Below the pieces are notes generated by a model, which ran no database searches, was not told the DNA's origin, and saw only the letters and a program-made list of their open reading frames with translations. 64,000 nucleotides of DNA. Source: Blastobasis lacticolella (Eukaryota > Arthropoda > Insecta > Lepidoptera > Blastobasidae). This document shows positions 1-10,413 of this stretch, piece after piece. The stretch lies in NCBI GenBank assembly GCA_905147135.1, contig LR990051.1, positions 16,583,115-16,647,114 of the forward strand, read 5' to 3'. Position numbers and translations under genes: made by a program. Every line of letters starts with the position of its first letter. Position 1 is the stretch's first letter.

Positions 1-339
1 TTAAAACATGAATAACGCTTTTGTTTCTGTAACATATTTATTTCACTATTTGATTGGACAATATAACATGACTACAAAGAAAGACGACTACTCAGTACGG
101 TCCGGATGATTACATATAAACAACATATTGTATCTAGGATATGTGTTAATAAACATGTGTAAGTGATGCTCAAAGATAAACGTAAAGATATAGATAACCT
201 AAGGACATGTGATTATTATGCAATCTCCATTTGGTAATTTCCATGTCAATTACCTATCTTACTAACACTATCATGGAATAAAATCACTGAATACTTACCT
301 ACAATGTACCCTAGTATATGAGTGGAATTCGGGGTATCA
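1..339. other. AT-rich stretch, nothing recognised
   Basis: No coding region, RNA gene or recognisable repeat is visible. The base composition is AT-rich and similar to the rest of the intergenic DNA. Confidence 0.5.
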
Positions 340-536
340 CTACATAGTATAAAACAAAGTCGCTTTCTCTGTCCCTATGTCCCTTTGTATGCTTAAATCT
401 TTGAAACTATGCAACGGATTTTGATGCGGTTTTTTTTAATAGATAGAGTGATTCAAGAGGAAGGTTTATAAGCAAGAAAAATGGGTAGAGGGTGGGTAGG
501 TGTACGTGAACGAAGTCGCGCCGGGTCCACTAGTTT
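340..536 (+). repeat. Helitron-like (Lep1-type) repeat, copy 1
   Basis: It begins with a stretch reading 'agtataaaacaaagtcgc', continues through 'gcaacggattttgatgcgg' and 'agatagagtgattcaagagg', and ends 'gaacgaagtcgcgcc...ccactagt'. The same blocks recur near 8.4, 21.3, 36.1, 41.7, 57.7 and 58.9 kb in both orientations. Ending in CTAG before a T fits the 3' end of non-autonomous Helitrons described in Lepidoptera. I cannot show a rolling-circle hairpin here, so the class is inferred. Confidence 0.45.
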
Positions 537-2527
537 TTAATAAATCAATCTCCATTGAGTTATTTAAAAAAAAATGATTTGAAAACTATTAATCGCTTAT
601 TAAAATATGCACAATTTCAATGTAAATAGGTCATCTTCATAGGTCAGACAGATCTTTAGTGTTTGCCATTAGCAATTATAAAGGAAAATAATTCATAATT
701 AAGTAACATACATTATAAAACTTAGAAAAATAAGGTAAACTTGTCAATTATTGCGTTCAAAGAACAAAAATAGAGCACTTAACCTTTGGCACAATCAATA
801 ACTCTGTTGTCTTAACAAGTCTTGAGGTTTATCACTCACTTGTTTTTAACAAACATATTCATTAATAAGTAACCGAACAACAACTTGTAAGCTGATAAAC
901 ACAATTAGTAAATTGAAAAAGAAAGACCTTAAATGAATTCAATCAGAATTGTTTTAAAATCCATATTACGGTAGCACATTTTTGTTACTTTTATCACAAT
1001 TCACTGAGCTGGCCATCACAAAAACATTGAAAAACAAACTCTAACTGAACAAAAACTCATTGGTCTAAAAAATTTGAACTTAGAAAAGAGATAAAATTGT
1101 GTGTAAAATTACCCGTCGAGAAGTCATTTTGTCGTGAAGACTCAAATTGGACTGGAAGGATGGCCACTAGTATGGTTGACGTAACAGATAAGTGTTATCT
1201 CGTACACCCAATGTTTACTTGGGGCATTCGGTGTAATAATCTTGCATAAGGTATCAAATTGGTCTGGTCTTTCATCATAGCTTGACATGTTTTGTTTATA
1301 TCGCAGCGAAGAACTTTCAAATTTAAGGTAAGAAAAGTTTATACTTTTACTTTGTATTTTTTTTTAAATTATTTGTTTCCAGCCACAATGGTTAGGTTAT
1401 GTGGATTGATTACCTAACAGTGTGCAGTGTCACATATGTAGATGTCCTACTAGCTTATCAACAGTGGCAGGCATGTGTTATCAATACTGATCGTAGCATG
1501 CTAATTACTATTGGCCAAGTACTGCATAGCTTCGTCGGTTGTCAGTAGTTCAAGGCCGGTCGAGTCAAGGGCAACCTTGCCAACTCCTAAAATATAACAG
1601 CTGCATTGTCGCAGCAGCATTGGCCATAACATTGATCTCGTGTCACCTCGAAATACTCTCAAAATCCAACAGTAAACTTACCCACCTCTTGACAGCTGGC
1701 CTGAGAAATCAAGGAGCTGCACAAAGAATTAAACATTACAGAGTTTTTCGGGGACAACACGACCTTTTCACAAGAAAAACCTGTAATGTTTAACTCAGAA
1801 TCCGCTGTATAAAGTTCGTTTGATGTGATAACACGTCACAATACGTAAAAATAATACAAATCTATTTATAAGAACCACGCACTGTGCTCATGTTCATCAC
1901 CGCCCGGCTGTTATATGATTTAATCCTGGCCGTTTGGGATGACCTTTTGTTTTTATAAAACAAATGAAAACTAATGACTTCTTAACTGAGTCGCGTAACA
2001 AGACTTTTGACAGCCCTTTGTTTGACAGTTGTCAGCTCACAGATTAGAAAATGCACTGGCACCGCACCGGTAACTACTTTACTTATTTGTAGATATAATT
2101 ATTAAAACTCTATTAATTTACTTAAGTACCGAATATCTCAGTCCCAGAAATAGAAAAATACTATGTGCAAGAAAATACTAATAGACGGCGCGCCATCTAG
2201 TGCAGTTTCAACATATTATAACTGTAGGTACAGCACAAACTTGAATCCCATGGTTATTTACTATCAGAAAACCGTTTTCTAACTAAATGTAACAGATGTC
2301 GCTTTCACCAATTTTTTTGTGGTTTGGAAGATAAAAACATTAATTAAATAAGGTAGGTAGATAGTTCTATTAATTTCCGCCCGCATCTCCACTCGCGTAG
2401 ATTACATGTTATATCGTGTTGTGTATGAGTGAGGGAGGGGAGGGGGGTGCGAGTAATAAAATGCCTACCTTTCTCATAATGCAGACCGGAATCTAACTAC
2501 CTACCAAATTTTATCCGAATCTGTTCA
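537..2527. other. Intergenic stretch without a recognised gene
   Basis: An 84-codon open frame at 1539-1793 has no recognisable domain and no supporting splice or poly(A) context, so it is not called as a gene. The rest is AT-rich, with no repeat family recurring elsewhere in the window that I can see. Confidence 0.45.
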
Positions 2528-2681
2528 TCCATTTAGGTGTGTGGCCGTGTGTCCGGCAGTGTAGAATAGCACCTTACATTCGTGGGTGTCGAACAAGGCG
2601 ACTAATATTTTCGAGGAATAAGATCTAGAAAATGGAAAATGAGCAGCGGCGTTATGGGCTGTGATGATGATGATGATTTAG
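2528..2681 (+). repeat. Retroposon family B fragment with (GAT)n tail
   Basis: It starts with 'gtgtggccgtgtgtccggcag', includes 'cgtgggtgtcg' and 'aaggcgactaatattttcgagg', and finishes in 'ggctgtgatgatgatgatgat'. The middle block present in longer copies (for example 25.4, 38.1 and 41.1 kb) is missing, so this copy carries an internal deletion. The 3' simple-sequence tail implies movement through an RNA intermediate. Confidence 0.7.
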
Positions 2682-3452
2682 GCGTGAAGATGTATCAAAC
2701 ATATACATACACAGAAACCTTCGCATTTATTTAATAATGAGAAATGGGATGGGATACATTGAAATTTGTAACACAAACCGTAGAAAAAATTTAAAGAAAA
2801 GAAACATACCTACTTGTCTAAGTACTTTTTTTAGGAGTTGATTGTTTAAACTAATTTTACTTATCTATAATATTTTTTCTAAGTTATCTAAACTTTTGTA
2901 ACTCCATCAGAAGAAGGGTAATTTTATTGTGTTTCCTTGCTTAGAAGTTAAGCTTATACACAGGACTACCTACCCACTCTAAAGAACTGCTCTTTGACGG
3001 AATTTACCTAAGTAAGTAGGTAAGGTAGGACGTAGGTACCTATCCACTAGACTTAAAGTCTGCTGTTCTGCACCCGCCAATGAATCGATACCCGTCTTCA
3101 AGCTATTATCTTCAAAATTATCTACTTAAATAATTCCGTTGCTACCTAGATAGGCACCTACAACACTGTCTACCTAGATTCAAGTTATTGAGTAAATAGT
3201 ACGTAGATGTAGATACTTTAAAGGTGACTAATCTACCTAATTACCTAGGTACCTCTAGAATGTATGTGGAAACCAAAGACTTCTATATACTAGCGTAGAT
3301 CAACGGTGGAAACTAAAAGTTTCACACAAATTGTAGAGGTTCAAGTTATCAAAAGGTGAGCAACGAAAATCCAAAAAAAAAACTTTGAGAAATATTTTTG
3401 TCGTATGGGGACAACGTCTTTATTTGTTTCTGACCTATGACCAGGCGCCGTA
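2682..3452. other. AT-rich DNA enriched in TACCTA/TAGGTA motifs
   Basis: Many scattered copies of 'tacctac', 'gtaggta' and 'cctagg' occur from about 2800 to 3260. This looks like degenerate simple sequence. No gene is seen. Confidence 0.45.
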
Positions 3453-3594
3453 TTTTTGAATCATTCGAAATAGATTCGTATGCGAATTGGCTAGGTATCT
3501 ACCTGTTCCACAATTGTAGGTATTAAGTTTCAACTCGTGTGACGGAGAAAGGTAGCTATATCGTATACGAATCTAATTCGAATGGTTCAAAAAG
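3453..3594. mobile_element. 142-bp foldback/MITE-like element
   Basis: The left arm reads 'tttttgaatcattcgaaa' then 'agattcgtatgcga'. The right arm is its imperfect reverse complement, 'tcgtatacgaatct' then 'ttcgaatggttcaaaaag'. Arms of about 40 bp surround a spacer of about 55 bp. There is no coding capacity. A transposase family cannot be assigned because no target duplication is clear. Confidence 0.6.
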
Positions 3595-5080
3595 AAGACC
3601 CCAGTTCTGGACGACGAAAGCAGTCAGTAGGATCCCGTTCCGTTGACGACAGAAAAGCACGCACTACTGCACATTCAAGTTGATATCATACATCCAACTG
3701 TCACACGCCCTTGTCAGACCCCCACTGCAAGCATCATTATGTACCACGCGGCACCCACACCGGTTTATCCATCCAGGAATAAAACTTTAAGTACTCTGCA
3801 CCTGTACCCTCGATGTTTTATTTAAAACGCACGACTAATGTGCATTCGGTTGCACAGCTCGGATGCAATTTCCATAGTAATGTAACACAAGCGGCGGAAG
3901 GCCAAGCCGGTCTTACGGTTTAAACCGACAGTAGTGCACTTTTCCGGCTTACGCTCTACATGCCTACTGCCGCTTACGTGCCTACGTAGTGGGATTGTAT
4001 AATTGCAAGCGATGTGCGTTGATTTTTTGTCTTTTACCAACATCATTTTGTTTAATTTTAAGGCAGCGGTGTTAAGACTCTGTCAAGCCGGTTGAGTCTA
4101 CCTAAATGGGTACTTGTAATGGCGTTGTCATCGCTATCATACGAAAACGTTCCGATTTTCATTGAGTTAATTAATCTATCGACTGAAATGAAGGGAGGTA
4201 ACTAATAAAATTTTTGTCTTTCGTTTCTACGGAAATAAATTTTGTCTTTTTGGTAACAAAATAAATAGGTTCTTCAAAGTTATAATTAGTATAAATAATA
4301 TTTCCAGACCATTTTATAGACTCGAAATCAAATCGATATACTGAAAAGTACTTTTTTCAGGGTATCGATATGACAAAAGGAAAACCTACCTAGACTTTAA
4401 CGTAGGGACTTCTGAAACTCAGCCCTTCATTTTAATGCTTTGATGAATAAACTTATTAACCTACTACATTGTATAAAGAGTAGATGGTAGCCTTAGGTAA
4501 TGCACAGGTACCTTACCACCTTACATGCCTAAATACTACAGAGGATTACTTTCATCGACTTACCCGAAGAATAAGCCCTTGTTATTTCAGGATTTGTGTT
4601 TTAATATTTTAGCCGACAGAAGCTTTGCTTCCAATTTTGCTGCTACTTTGCGGAAGTCTTACGTGTAGGTAGGTACAGTCAAGATGTAGCAAGAGAGACG
4701 ACCTCCAAACTATGCTAGGGGACAAATGTATGTATGGTTTTTCTATGTATATAGGTCTAACAAAATTCAAAATTCAAAATTTATTTATTGATTAGGGCAT
4801 TAAATATATCTTTCAATCGTCAAAAAGGAGTGGGGTAGGAAAGTAGGAAGGGAGCACACAGTGACTCGCTGGCCGCCCCATGGCAGTAGCAAACCCACCC
4901 CACGCCAGTCACGACCGGACCGTGCCCGGCAATGCCAGGCAAAGCCGGACCGCGCTCAATATATTATATAAATATGTCTAGTAAAATTAAGAAAAATCAT
5001 CCGAGCAATATCATCATCATCCGAGCGGTCAATCTTTGTTTTCTTCGCTTTGCCTGCATTTGCTTTACATTGCACTCAAT
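3595..5080. other. Intergenic stretch; part of a reversed LINE tail near 4.76 kb
   Basis: Two short open frames (3643-3825 + and 3822-4046 -) have no recognisable content. At about 4764-4830 a run of 'caaaattcaaaattcaaaa' followed by 'tttatttattg' resembles the tail of a LINE inserted on the - strand. A GC-richer stretch near 4880-4960 repeats 'gccggaccg'-like words. Nothing else is recognised. Confidence 0.4.
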
Positions 5081-5084
5081 TCGG

Positions 5085-5640
5085 TGAGTGACGTAAAGTA
5101 ACATTAAACATCTCACTAAACCCTTTCACTAAACTTAACACTCTCTCCTTAAACCTTCCCCTTCACCGGACTGGATTTCTGTTTAATTCTTTCTCCATAA
5201 TCGCTGCTAGACTTTGGGATGATCTTCCTTTGGAGATCAGACATAGTCCCAGTTTTCTTTAAAAAAAGCAGTTCATAATCAGTTTGTAACCACTTATACT
5301 TATTTTCCTACTTAGTCTTTATCTTTTTGAAGTGTTTGGGCAGTAGTGTTGTTGAGTGTAGCTGGTAGCTTGTTATATTTAGTTTTATGTTCACTCGCTC
5401 TCTCTCCTGTTATATTATCTATAAATCTCAGTCTGTGAATGTTTAGTATTCTAATTTAATTTAATTTTACGTTAATTATATTTTATGTTCTTTTCTCTTC
5501 CTTTTTGTTGCACCGCCTTGTAATTTTTGTTAATTGCTCTCAGGTTGAATGGTAGAAAAAGCTACGTAGCTTTAAGTGCACCTTTGTACTGTATTGTGCA
5601 TTAGGTTTTAAATAAATAAACAAATAAATAAATAAACCCC
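5085..5640 (+). mobile_element. CR1-like LINE 3' terminus, 5'-truncated
   Basis: Translation near 5195-5260 gives AARLWDDLPLEIRHSPSF, the pattern seen at the C-terminus of CR1/jockey-superfamily ORF2 proteins. Compare AARLWNSLPYEVRDSPSL in the longer copy ending near 45.3 kb. Downstream come 'gtagaaaaagctacgtagc', 'tttaagtgcacctttgtact' and a (TAAA)n tail ending at about 5640. The next element begins at that tail. Confidence 0.7.
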
Positions 5641-7160
5641 TAACATGTCGGCGACAATGCGCCTATTCAAGCTTTCCTACACCTTTGGAACGGTGTCGTC
5701 TTCATGGAAGCTAGCCCATGTGCATCCGGTACCCAAGAAGGGTGACAATTCAGACCTATCAAATTACAGGCCTATAGCGGTAACTTCCTTGCTCTCTAAG
5801 GTGATGGAGCGGGTCTTCAATATCCAGCTCCTTGGATACCTCGAGGATTACCAGCTGATCAGTGACCGTCAATATGGCTTACGTCATGTTTGCTCAGCTG
5901 GTGACCTTCTTGTGTACCTAACACACCGGTGGGCTGAGGCTGTCGAGAGCAAGGGGGAGGCTCTGGCTGTCATTCTTGATATAGCCAAGGCTTTTGATCT
6001 GGTCTGGCACAGGGCAAGACTAATAGAACTCCTGAAGTACGGTATCCCCGAGGGGCTCTGCAATTGGGTATCCAGCTTTCTGTCTGGACGGAGCATCCAA
6101 GTCGTTGTCGACGGATGCTGCTCCGATACCAAGACCATTAATTCTGGAGTACCCCAAGGTTCAGTGCTATCTCCCACGCTCTTTCTTCTGTATATCAATT
6201 ATATGCTAAATATTCCCAATATTCATTGCTATGCAGATGACAGTACTGGAGATGCTCGTTATACAGGCCGTGCGAATATCCCTCGTTCCGTGGTGTCGGA
6301 AAGCTGAATAAGACTTGTGTTAAAGATTGAACACTCCTTGGAGCAAGTTACTCACTGGGGCAGACTGGACCTAGTGGAATTCAACCCCTCAAAGACACAG
6401 GTCTGCGCATTTTCCGCCAAAAACAATCCTTTTGTCATAGTGCCGCAGTTCCAAGGAACACCCCTTTCCATCTCAAATAGTATCGGGATCCTGGGTGTCG
6501 ACATATCGGATAACGTGCGATTCCGGAGTCACCTAGAAGGTAAGGCCAAACTGGCTTCGAAAAAGCTTGGAGTGCTTAACCGGTCCAGGCGATACTTCAC
6601 CCCAGGGCAGCGCCTGCTGCAGTACAAGGCACAGGTCCGGCCTCATAGGGAGTATTGTTAACATCTTTGGGCCGGCGAAACTGCCGACCTGCTTAATCCT
6701 CTGGACTCCGTACGCGCCATACGAATTGTCGACGATCCCATACAAACAAGCAAGTTAGAATCACTGGCTAACCGAAGGGACGTTGGCTCCCTGTGTGTGT
6801 TCTATCGGTTGTACAATGGGGAGTGTTCCGAGGAACTTTTCGATCTGGTGCCCACAGCACAATTCCGCCATCGCACCACCCGCCGTGGGCTAGGTACTCA
6901 TCCCCAGTACGTAGACCCTCTGTTGGTCAACACGCGAAGGTTCGAAAAAACGTTTCTCGCTCGTAAGATTCGGATGTGGAATGAGCTCCCAGCCACAGTG
7001 TTTCCTTCGGACTATGACATGGGATCGTTCAAGAGGTATATTAGAGGTCTCTTTAGAGGCGGGCAACGCATTGGTGACTCCCCTGGTGTTGCTGATGTCC
7101 ATAGGCGGCTGTGACCACTTTCCATCAGGTGGCCCGCTTGCCTGTTTGTCTGCCGTGTAA
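5641..7160 (+). pseudogene. Jockey-like LINE reverse transcriptase, degenerate copy 1
   Basis: This is a non-LTR retrotransposon ORF2 lacking its 5' half. One reading frame runs from about 5645 to 7114 and is broken only by stop codons at 6305-6307 and 6659-6661. Visible RT motifs are NYRPIAVTSLLSKVMER, the catalytic-aspartate block LDIAKAFDLVW (Asp then Ala-Phe-Asp), SGVPQGSVLSPTLFLLYIN and HCYADDST with the YADD catalytic pair intact. The C-terminal part has LGVDIS, SKKLGVLNRSRRYFTPGQRLL, CVFYRLYNGECSEELF and MWNELP. The endonuclease domain is absent. The 3' end reads 'gtggcccgcttgcctgtttg'; copies of this end are scattered through the window. It cannot be functional as it stands. Confidence 0.9.
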
Positions 7161-7224
7161 GATAAACATAAAATCTTTGCCATCGGCTACTTGGGCTTTG
7201 TAGAACATCGTCTTATGTTCAGTC

Positions 7225-7373
7225 GGTATTTTTTTATTTTTAGCTTACCGTAACGGTAAAGGGCACCCTCCGGATTAACGGGGGAGGGAGGCGGAGAACT
7301 CTCCGGCTGGCTGGTTAAGCAGGACTCGCTACGAAAGACCTATGCGCCTACTTGCTAAACTCGGCCTGGACCT
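7225..7373 (+). repeat. Family E repeat, left part, interrupted by MITE D
   Basis: Contains 'gggggagggaggcggaga', 'ccggctggctggttaagcag' and 'cctatgcgcctacttgcta'. A related, uninterrupted copy lies at about 52430-52620, where it follows a LINE ORF remnant. E is therefore probably the 3' untranslated end of a LINE. Confidence 0.55.
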
Positions 7374-7705
7374 CGATTCTGGTACGGAAATCGTCTCAGT
7401 TACAGTAACATTACAGTGTAATTGTTATCCGAATCGCACATGATGAGCTGCAACTCTACTTGAGTTCGACCTTTCCACAATTCGTATTCATATAATTTCT
7501 GGTACTTTAGTTGCATTATGTTTGCATTACTAAGTTGCAACTTTCTTCTGTCAGATTAATTGTCTAAGAAAAAGGTTTGATCAAACAATGATTTAACTGG
7601 GATGATGCTGGGATGTTACTGTGACTGACTCGATTCCTCGACATAGTTATAGTAACATCCCAGTAACATTGCAACATAGTAAGAACTGCATTGTCACCAG
7701 AATCG
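7374..7705 (+). mobile_element. MITE family D, copy 1 (332 bp)
   Basis: The ends are CGATTCTGGT and ACCAGAATCG, perfect 10-bp terminal inverted repeats. Sub-terminal words such as 'cagtaacattaca' and 'gtaacattgcaac' occur near both ends. A second copy lies in opposite orientation at 51854-52229. The flanks here match the halves of family E, which is uninterrupted at about 52.5 kb, so this copy inserted into E. There is no coding capacity. Confidence 0.7.
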
Positions 7706-7800
7706 GTATTCTGGGGAGGCCTGTAGCCTGGAAGGCTTTCAGGATTTATCGGATGCAACACCCCATGGGGATGGGGTGCGTAAAATAAATACGAAATCGA
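7706..7800 (+). repeat. Family E repeat, right part
   Basis: Contains 'gcctgtagcctggaaggc' and 'tcggatgcaacacccca'. It matches 'acctgtagccggaaaggc' and 'tcggatgcaacacccca' near 52560-52607, where the two halves of E are contiguous. Confidence 0.55.
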
Positions 7801-8387
7801 AACTATAGTACGTGCCAAATGGATTTGCAAAAGCGTGCTTTGACCTCTTGGTATAACCGGCAATATCTCATGAAAAACATATGAAAACTGTTATAAACTG
7901 TTCTATTTCCAATTGCAGCCAAAACGACGATCAATATTCGCTATTGCCAATCCATTCGGCTCAGAACATGTGTTACCGTGTACGCCTACTAACTACGTAG
8001 GTAGGTACCTACCCAACATAAAAGCAGGAAAACCTAAAAAAATTACGAATAAAAGAAAATCCACTCACAACCCGCCACCTGCCAAAGTGGCTAAGTCTCA
8101 ACAATGAATATTCCATCAGAGAAAGCGTAGTTGTTTACCTATGACTTTGGCACGGCGTGCCAGCCCGGAAGCAGTCCTAGCAAAACATGTTTTTGCTTTC
8201 CGTCTCTGGAAAAAGTAATAAGTCTCCGGTACTCCAAGTTATAGAGAGCTGGAGTGACGCGCTGCAATTCCGGTGCTGCGACTTGCGGGCTAGACTTGCA
8301 CGGGTGACATTTTATGGACTGCTTTATTTTAACTTACTTTGTTGGAAAATGTTTTAAAACGTCCAACGTTGGAATATTTTAGTTAAA
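7801..8387. other. Intergenic stretch, nothing recognised
   Basis: A 64-codon open frame at 7913-8107 is Lys/Pro-rich at its end and carries a TACCTA-type simple repeat. It has no recognisable domain, and no repeat family is seen here. Confidence 0.35.
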
Positions 8388-8494
8388 ATAGCGACACGCC
8401 CCGGCTTCGCAGGGGTAGTGACCTTAACAAATTATAGGTACCGACCCCTAAACCTTTCTCATGAATCACTCTGTCTATTGGTGAAAATCGTTTT
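8388..8494 (-). repeat. Helitron-like (Lep1-type) repeat fragment
   Basis: Contains 'cgccccggcttcgcagggg' and 'cctttctcatgaatcactctgtctattg'-like words in order, the reverse of the block at 405-535. The outer ends are not preserved. Confidence 0.4.
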
Positions 8495-8625
8495 TACGGA
8501 GTCGGCAACGCGTGGGTGATGCCCCTGGTGCTGCAAACGTCCATAGGCTGCGGTGACTGCTTACCATCAGGCAGGCCGTATCTAAGCTTATTTGTCACCG
8601 TAGTGGTATAAAAAACCGTTTACGA
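8495..8625 (+). mobile_element. Jockey-like LINE 3' end fragment (type J1)
   Basis: Reads 'ggcaacgcgtgggtgatgcc', 'cgtccataggctgcggtgac' and 'ccatcaggcaggccgt', ending 'gtggtataaaaa'. This is nearly the same as the 3' end of the longer copy at 11128-11236. Only the 3' 120 bp are present, a normal outcome of truncated reverse transcription. Confidence 0.75.
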
Positions 8626-8911
8626 ACCGGTTTAGAAATGTCTTTTGAACCTAGCCCATCCTCGATAGTAGCGAAATCAGGAATGACAAAAATAACTTAC
8701 CTACCACTTCCTACCTACTTGAAGTACCTAGTACTTCCAACATAGGCGGATGGTACACGCTCGATGTTTATCGGGATATGTATCGTTGATACGGATCGTG
8801 GACTTCTGATTTTCTTGAAATCCTGTGATCTGTGAGTGCTACACACTCGATAAATATCGTGATCTGAGATCGCAATCCACGTAACACAATAAGCCAAAGG
8901 AGGTATTTTCT

Positions 8912-9066
8912 TTTTATACCACTAACGTAGCAATAAGCTAGCGGCTGCCTGCCTGATGGTAATCAGTTACCGCAATGGGTTTACATTTACAATATTAGGA
9001 TACACCCCCGTGTTGCCGACCCTGTGAAAACCTTTTCACATCTTTCTTGAGGAACTCCATGTTGTA
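8912..9066 (-). mobile_element. Jockey-like LINE 3' end fragment (J1), reversed
   Basis: On the - strand it runs from a C-terminal coding end ('ggagttcctcaagaaagatg') to the J1 tail ('gcaggcaggcagccgctag...aaaaag'). It abuts the next LINE copy head to head at about 9067. Confidence 0.6.
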
Positions 9067-9372
9067 AGTGTGTGCTCCCGAATTGTGTCCGGTACTAACG
9101 CGCCTTTTTGCGCTTTCATATTCCACTGGAGTAGTCCCGTCTTCATGGAAGACTGCCCACGTGCACCCTATGTCTAAAAAGGGCGACAGATCAGACCCAT
9201 CGAATTACAGGCTTATTGCTATAACCTCCCTTCTCTCTAAGGTGATGGAGCGAGTAATAAACGCACAGCTCCTTGGTTACCTAGAAGAGCACGATCTCTT
9301 GAGCGACCGTCAATATGGTTTCCGACATTGTCGCTCAGCGGGTGATCTTCTAGTGTATCTAACGTACATGTA

Positions 9373-9920
9373 ATACATTTAAAGTTAGACTAAAGGCGTT
9401 GCTCTTAGATTACCAAAAAAGTATTCCCCTTGGTGGTCGCGCTATTGCGTGTTATTTGACCATGTGAACTGCAAATAAAAAGTCTACTCAATAATATTAT
9501 TATTTATAATATCTTGTGTTATCTTACTACTGTTTATTTATTTAATTTACTTAATCTGTAGCATTACGCTCACCTTTCCTTTTATTTATTTTACACACGT
9601 ATGTATTATAATTATTACTATATATTTGTTACTATTCCACTATTATTATTTTAATATAAAACTTGCTAGTTGTGTGCTTCGTGCAGGTCTCCACATCGTT
9701 AAGGTCCGGCTGAAAATCAGCGCTGCATCATTCTGCTGCAGCTAATGCTGAGTCCGGGCCCTTTTTGACATCGTATTACTCCATATTTGAATCGCTTTTA
9801 TTGAATAGGTTTTAAATATATATACTTATGTTAAATTCAGATATACAAATGTAACTTGTTCCATGAGTTTTGTATTATGAGTATTGTGATGTCAAAATAA
9901 ATAATGTCTATGTCCATGTC
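9373..9920 (+). mobile_element. Truncated retroposon inserted in LINE copy 2
   Basis: LINE coding sequence stops after 'gtgtatctaac' and resumes with 'gtctaacacaccg', so 'tctaac' is probably the target duplication. The insert ends with 'atgtctatgtccatgtc' simple sequence. It contains 'gctgaaaatcagcgctgc' and 'cagctaatgctgagtccgggccc', a block I associate with lepidopteran LINE 3' regions. No RT coding is left in it. Confidence 0.6.
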
Positions 9921-10177
9921 TAACACACCGTTGGGCTTTAGCTGTTGAGAGTCAAGGTGAGGCACTGGCTGTTGGCCTCGATATGGCGAAGGCGTTCGAT
10001 CGGGTCTGGCATAGGGGTCTTCTATCACTGTTGCTCCAATAGCTTGGACATTGACGCTGGTGTCGAAAGGCTCGGTGCTGTCTCCAACTCCTTCCTCCTT
10101 CATATCAACGATATGCTGTCCATTGACGGCATTCATTGCTATGTGGATGACAGTTCTATGATCAGACAACAATGTCT

Positions 10178-10386
10178 ATGATCTATTTATTCTGACTTGT
10201 CTTGTTTGGTAAACAAACAATGCCCAAAATCACGATTTGCCGTATCAATCACGCTACGTATATTATGTATAAATGTCATGAATTATACAAGAAATGCATG
10301 GAATGTGAATTTCAACGAACACTGCACATTATCCATTTAAATACGTAATTTGCTGAACCAAATAGGACAAAGTTCAAACAGATCAT
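10178..10386. mobile_element. MITE family M1, copy 1 (209 bp)
   Basis: The left end 'atgatctatttattctgact' and the right end 'agttcaaacagatcat' are imperfect inverted repeats of about 30 bp. The inner left end is 'gacttgtcttgtttggt' and the inner right end is 'accaaataggac'. A second copy with the same core ('cgtatcaatcacgct', 'aatttcaacgaa', 'cacattatccatttaaatac') is at 20555-20770. It interrupts jockey-like copy 2 just after the YVDD codons. Confidence 0.75.
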
Positions 10387-10413
10387 AAAATCTTTATGAT
10401 CTGTTTGAACTTT
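10369..10413. repeat. Perfect 21-bp palindrome with 3-nt loop
   Basis: Arms 10369-10389 and 10393-10413 are exact reverse complements around the loop 'atc'. The left arm is the right terminus of the MITE at 10178-10386. The right arm is a second, inverted copy of the same terminus. Confidence 0.85.

Noticed and set aside
5884..6198. 104-codon frame on the - strand
   Set aside because: Antisense shadow of the jockey-like reverse transcriptase.
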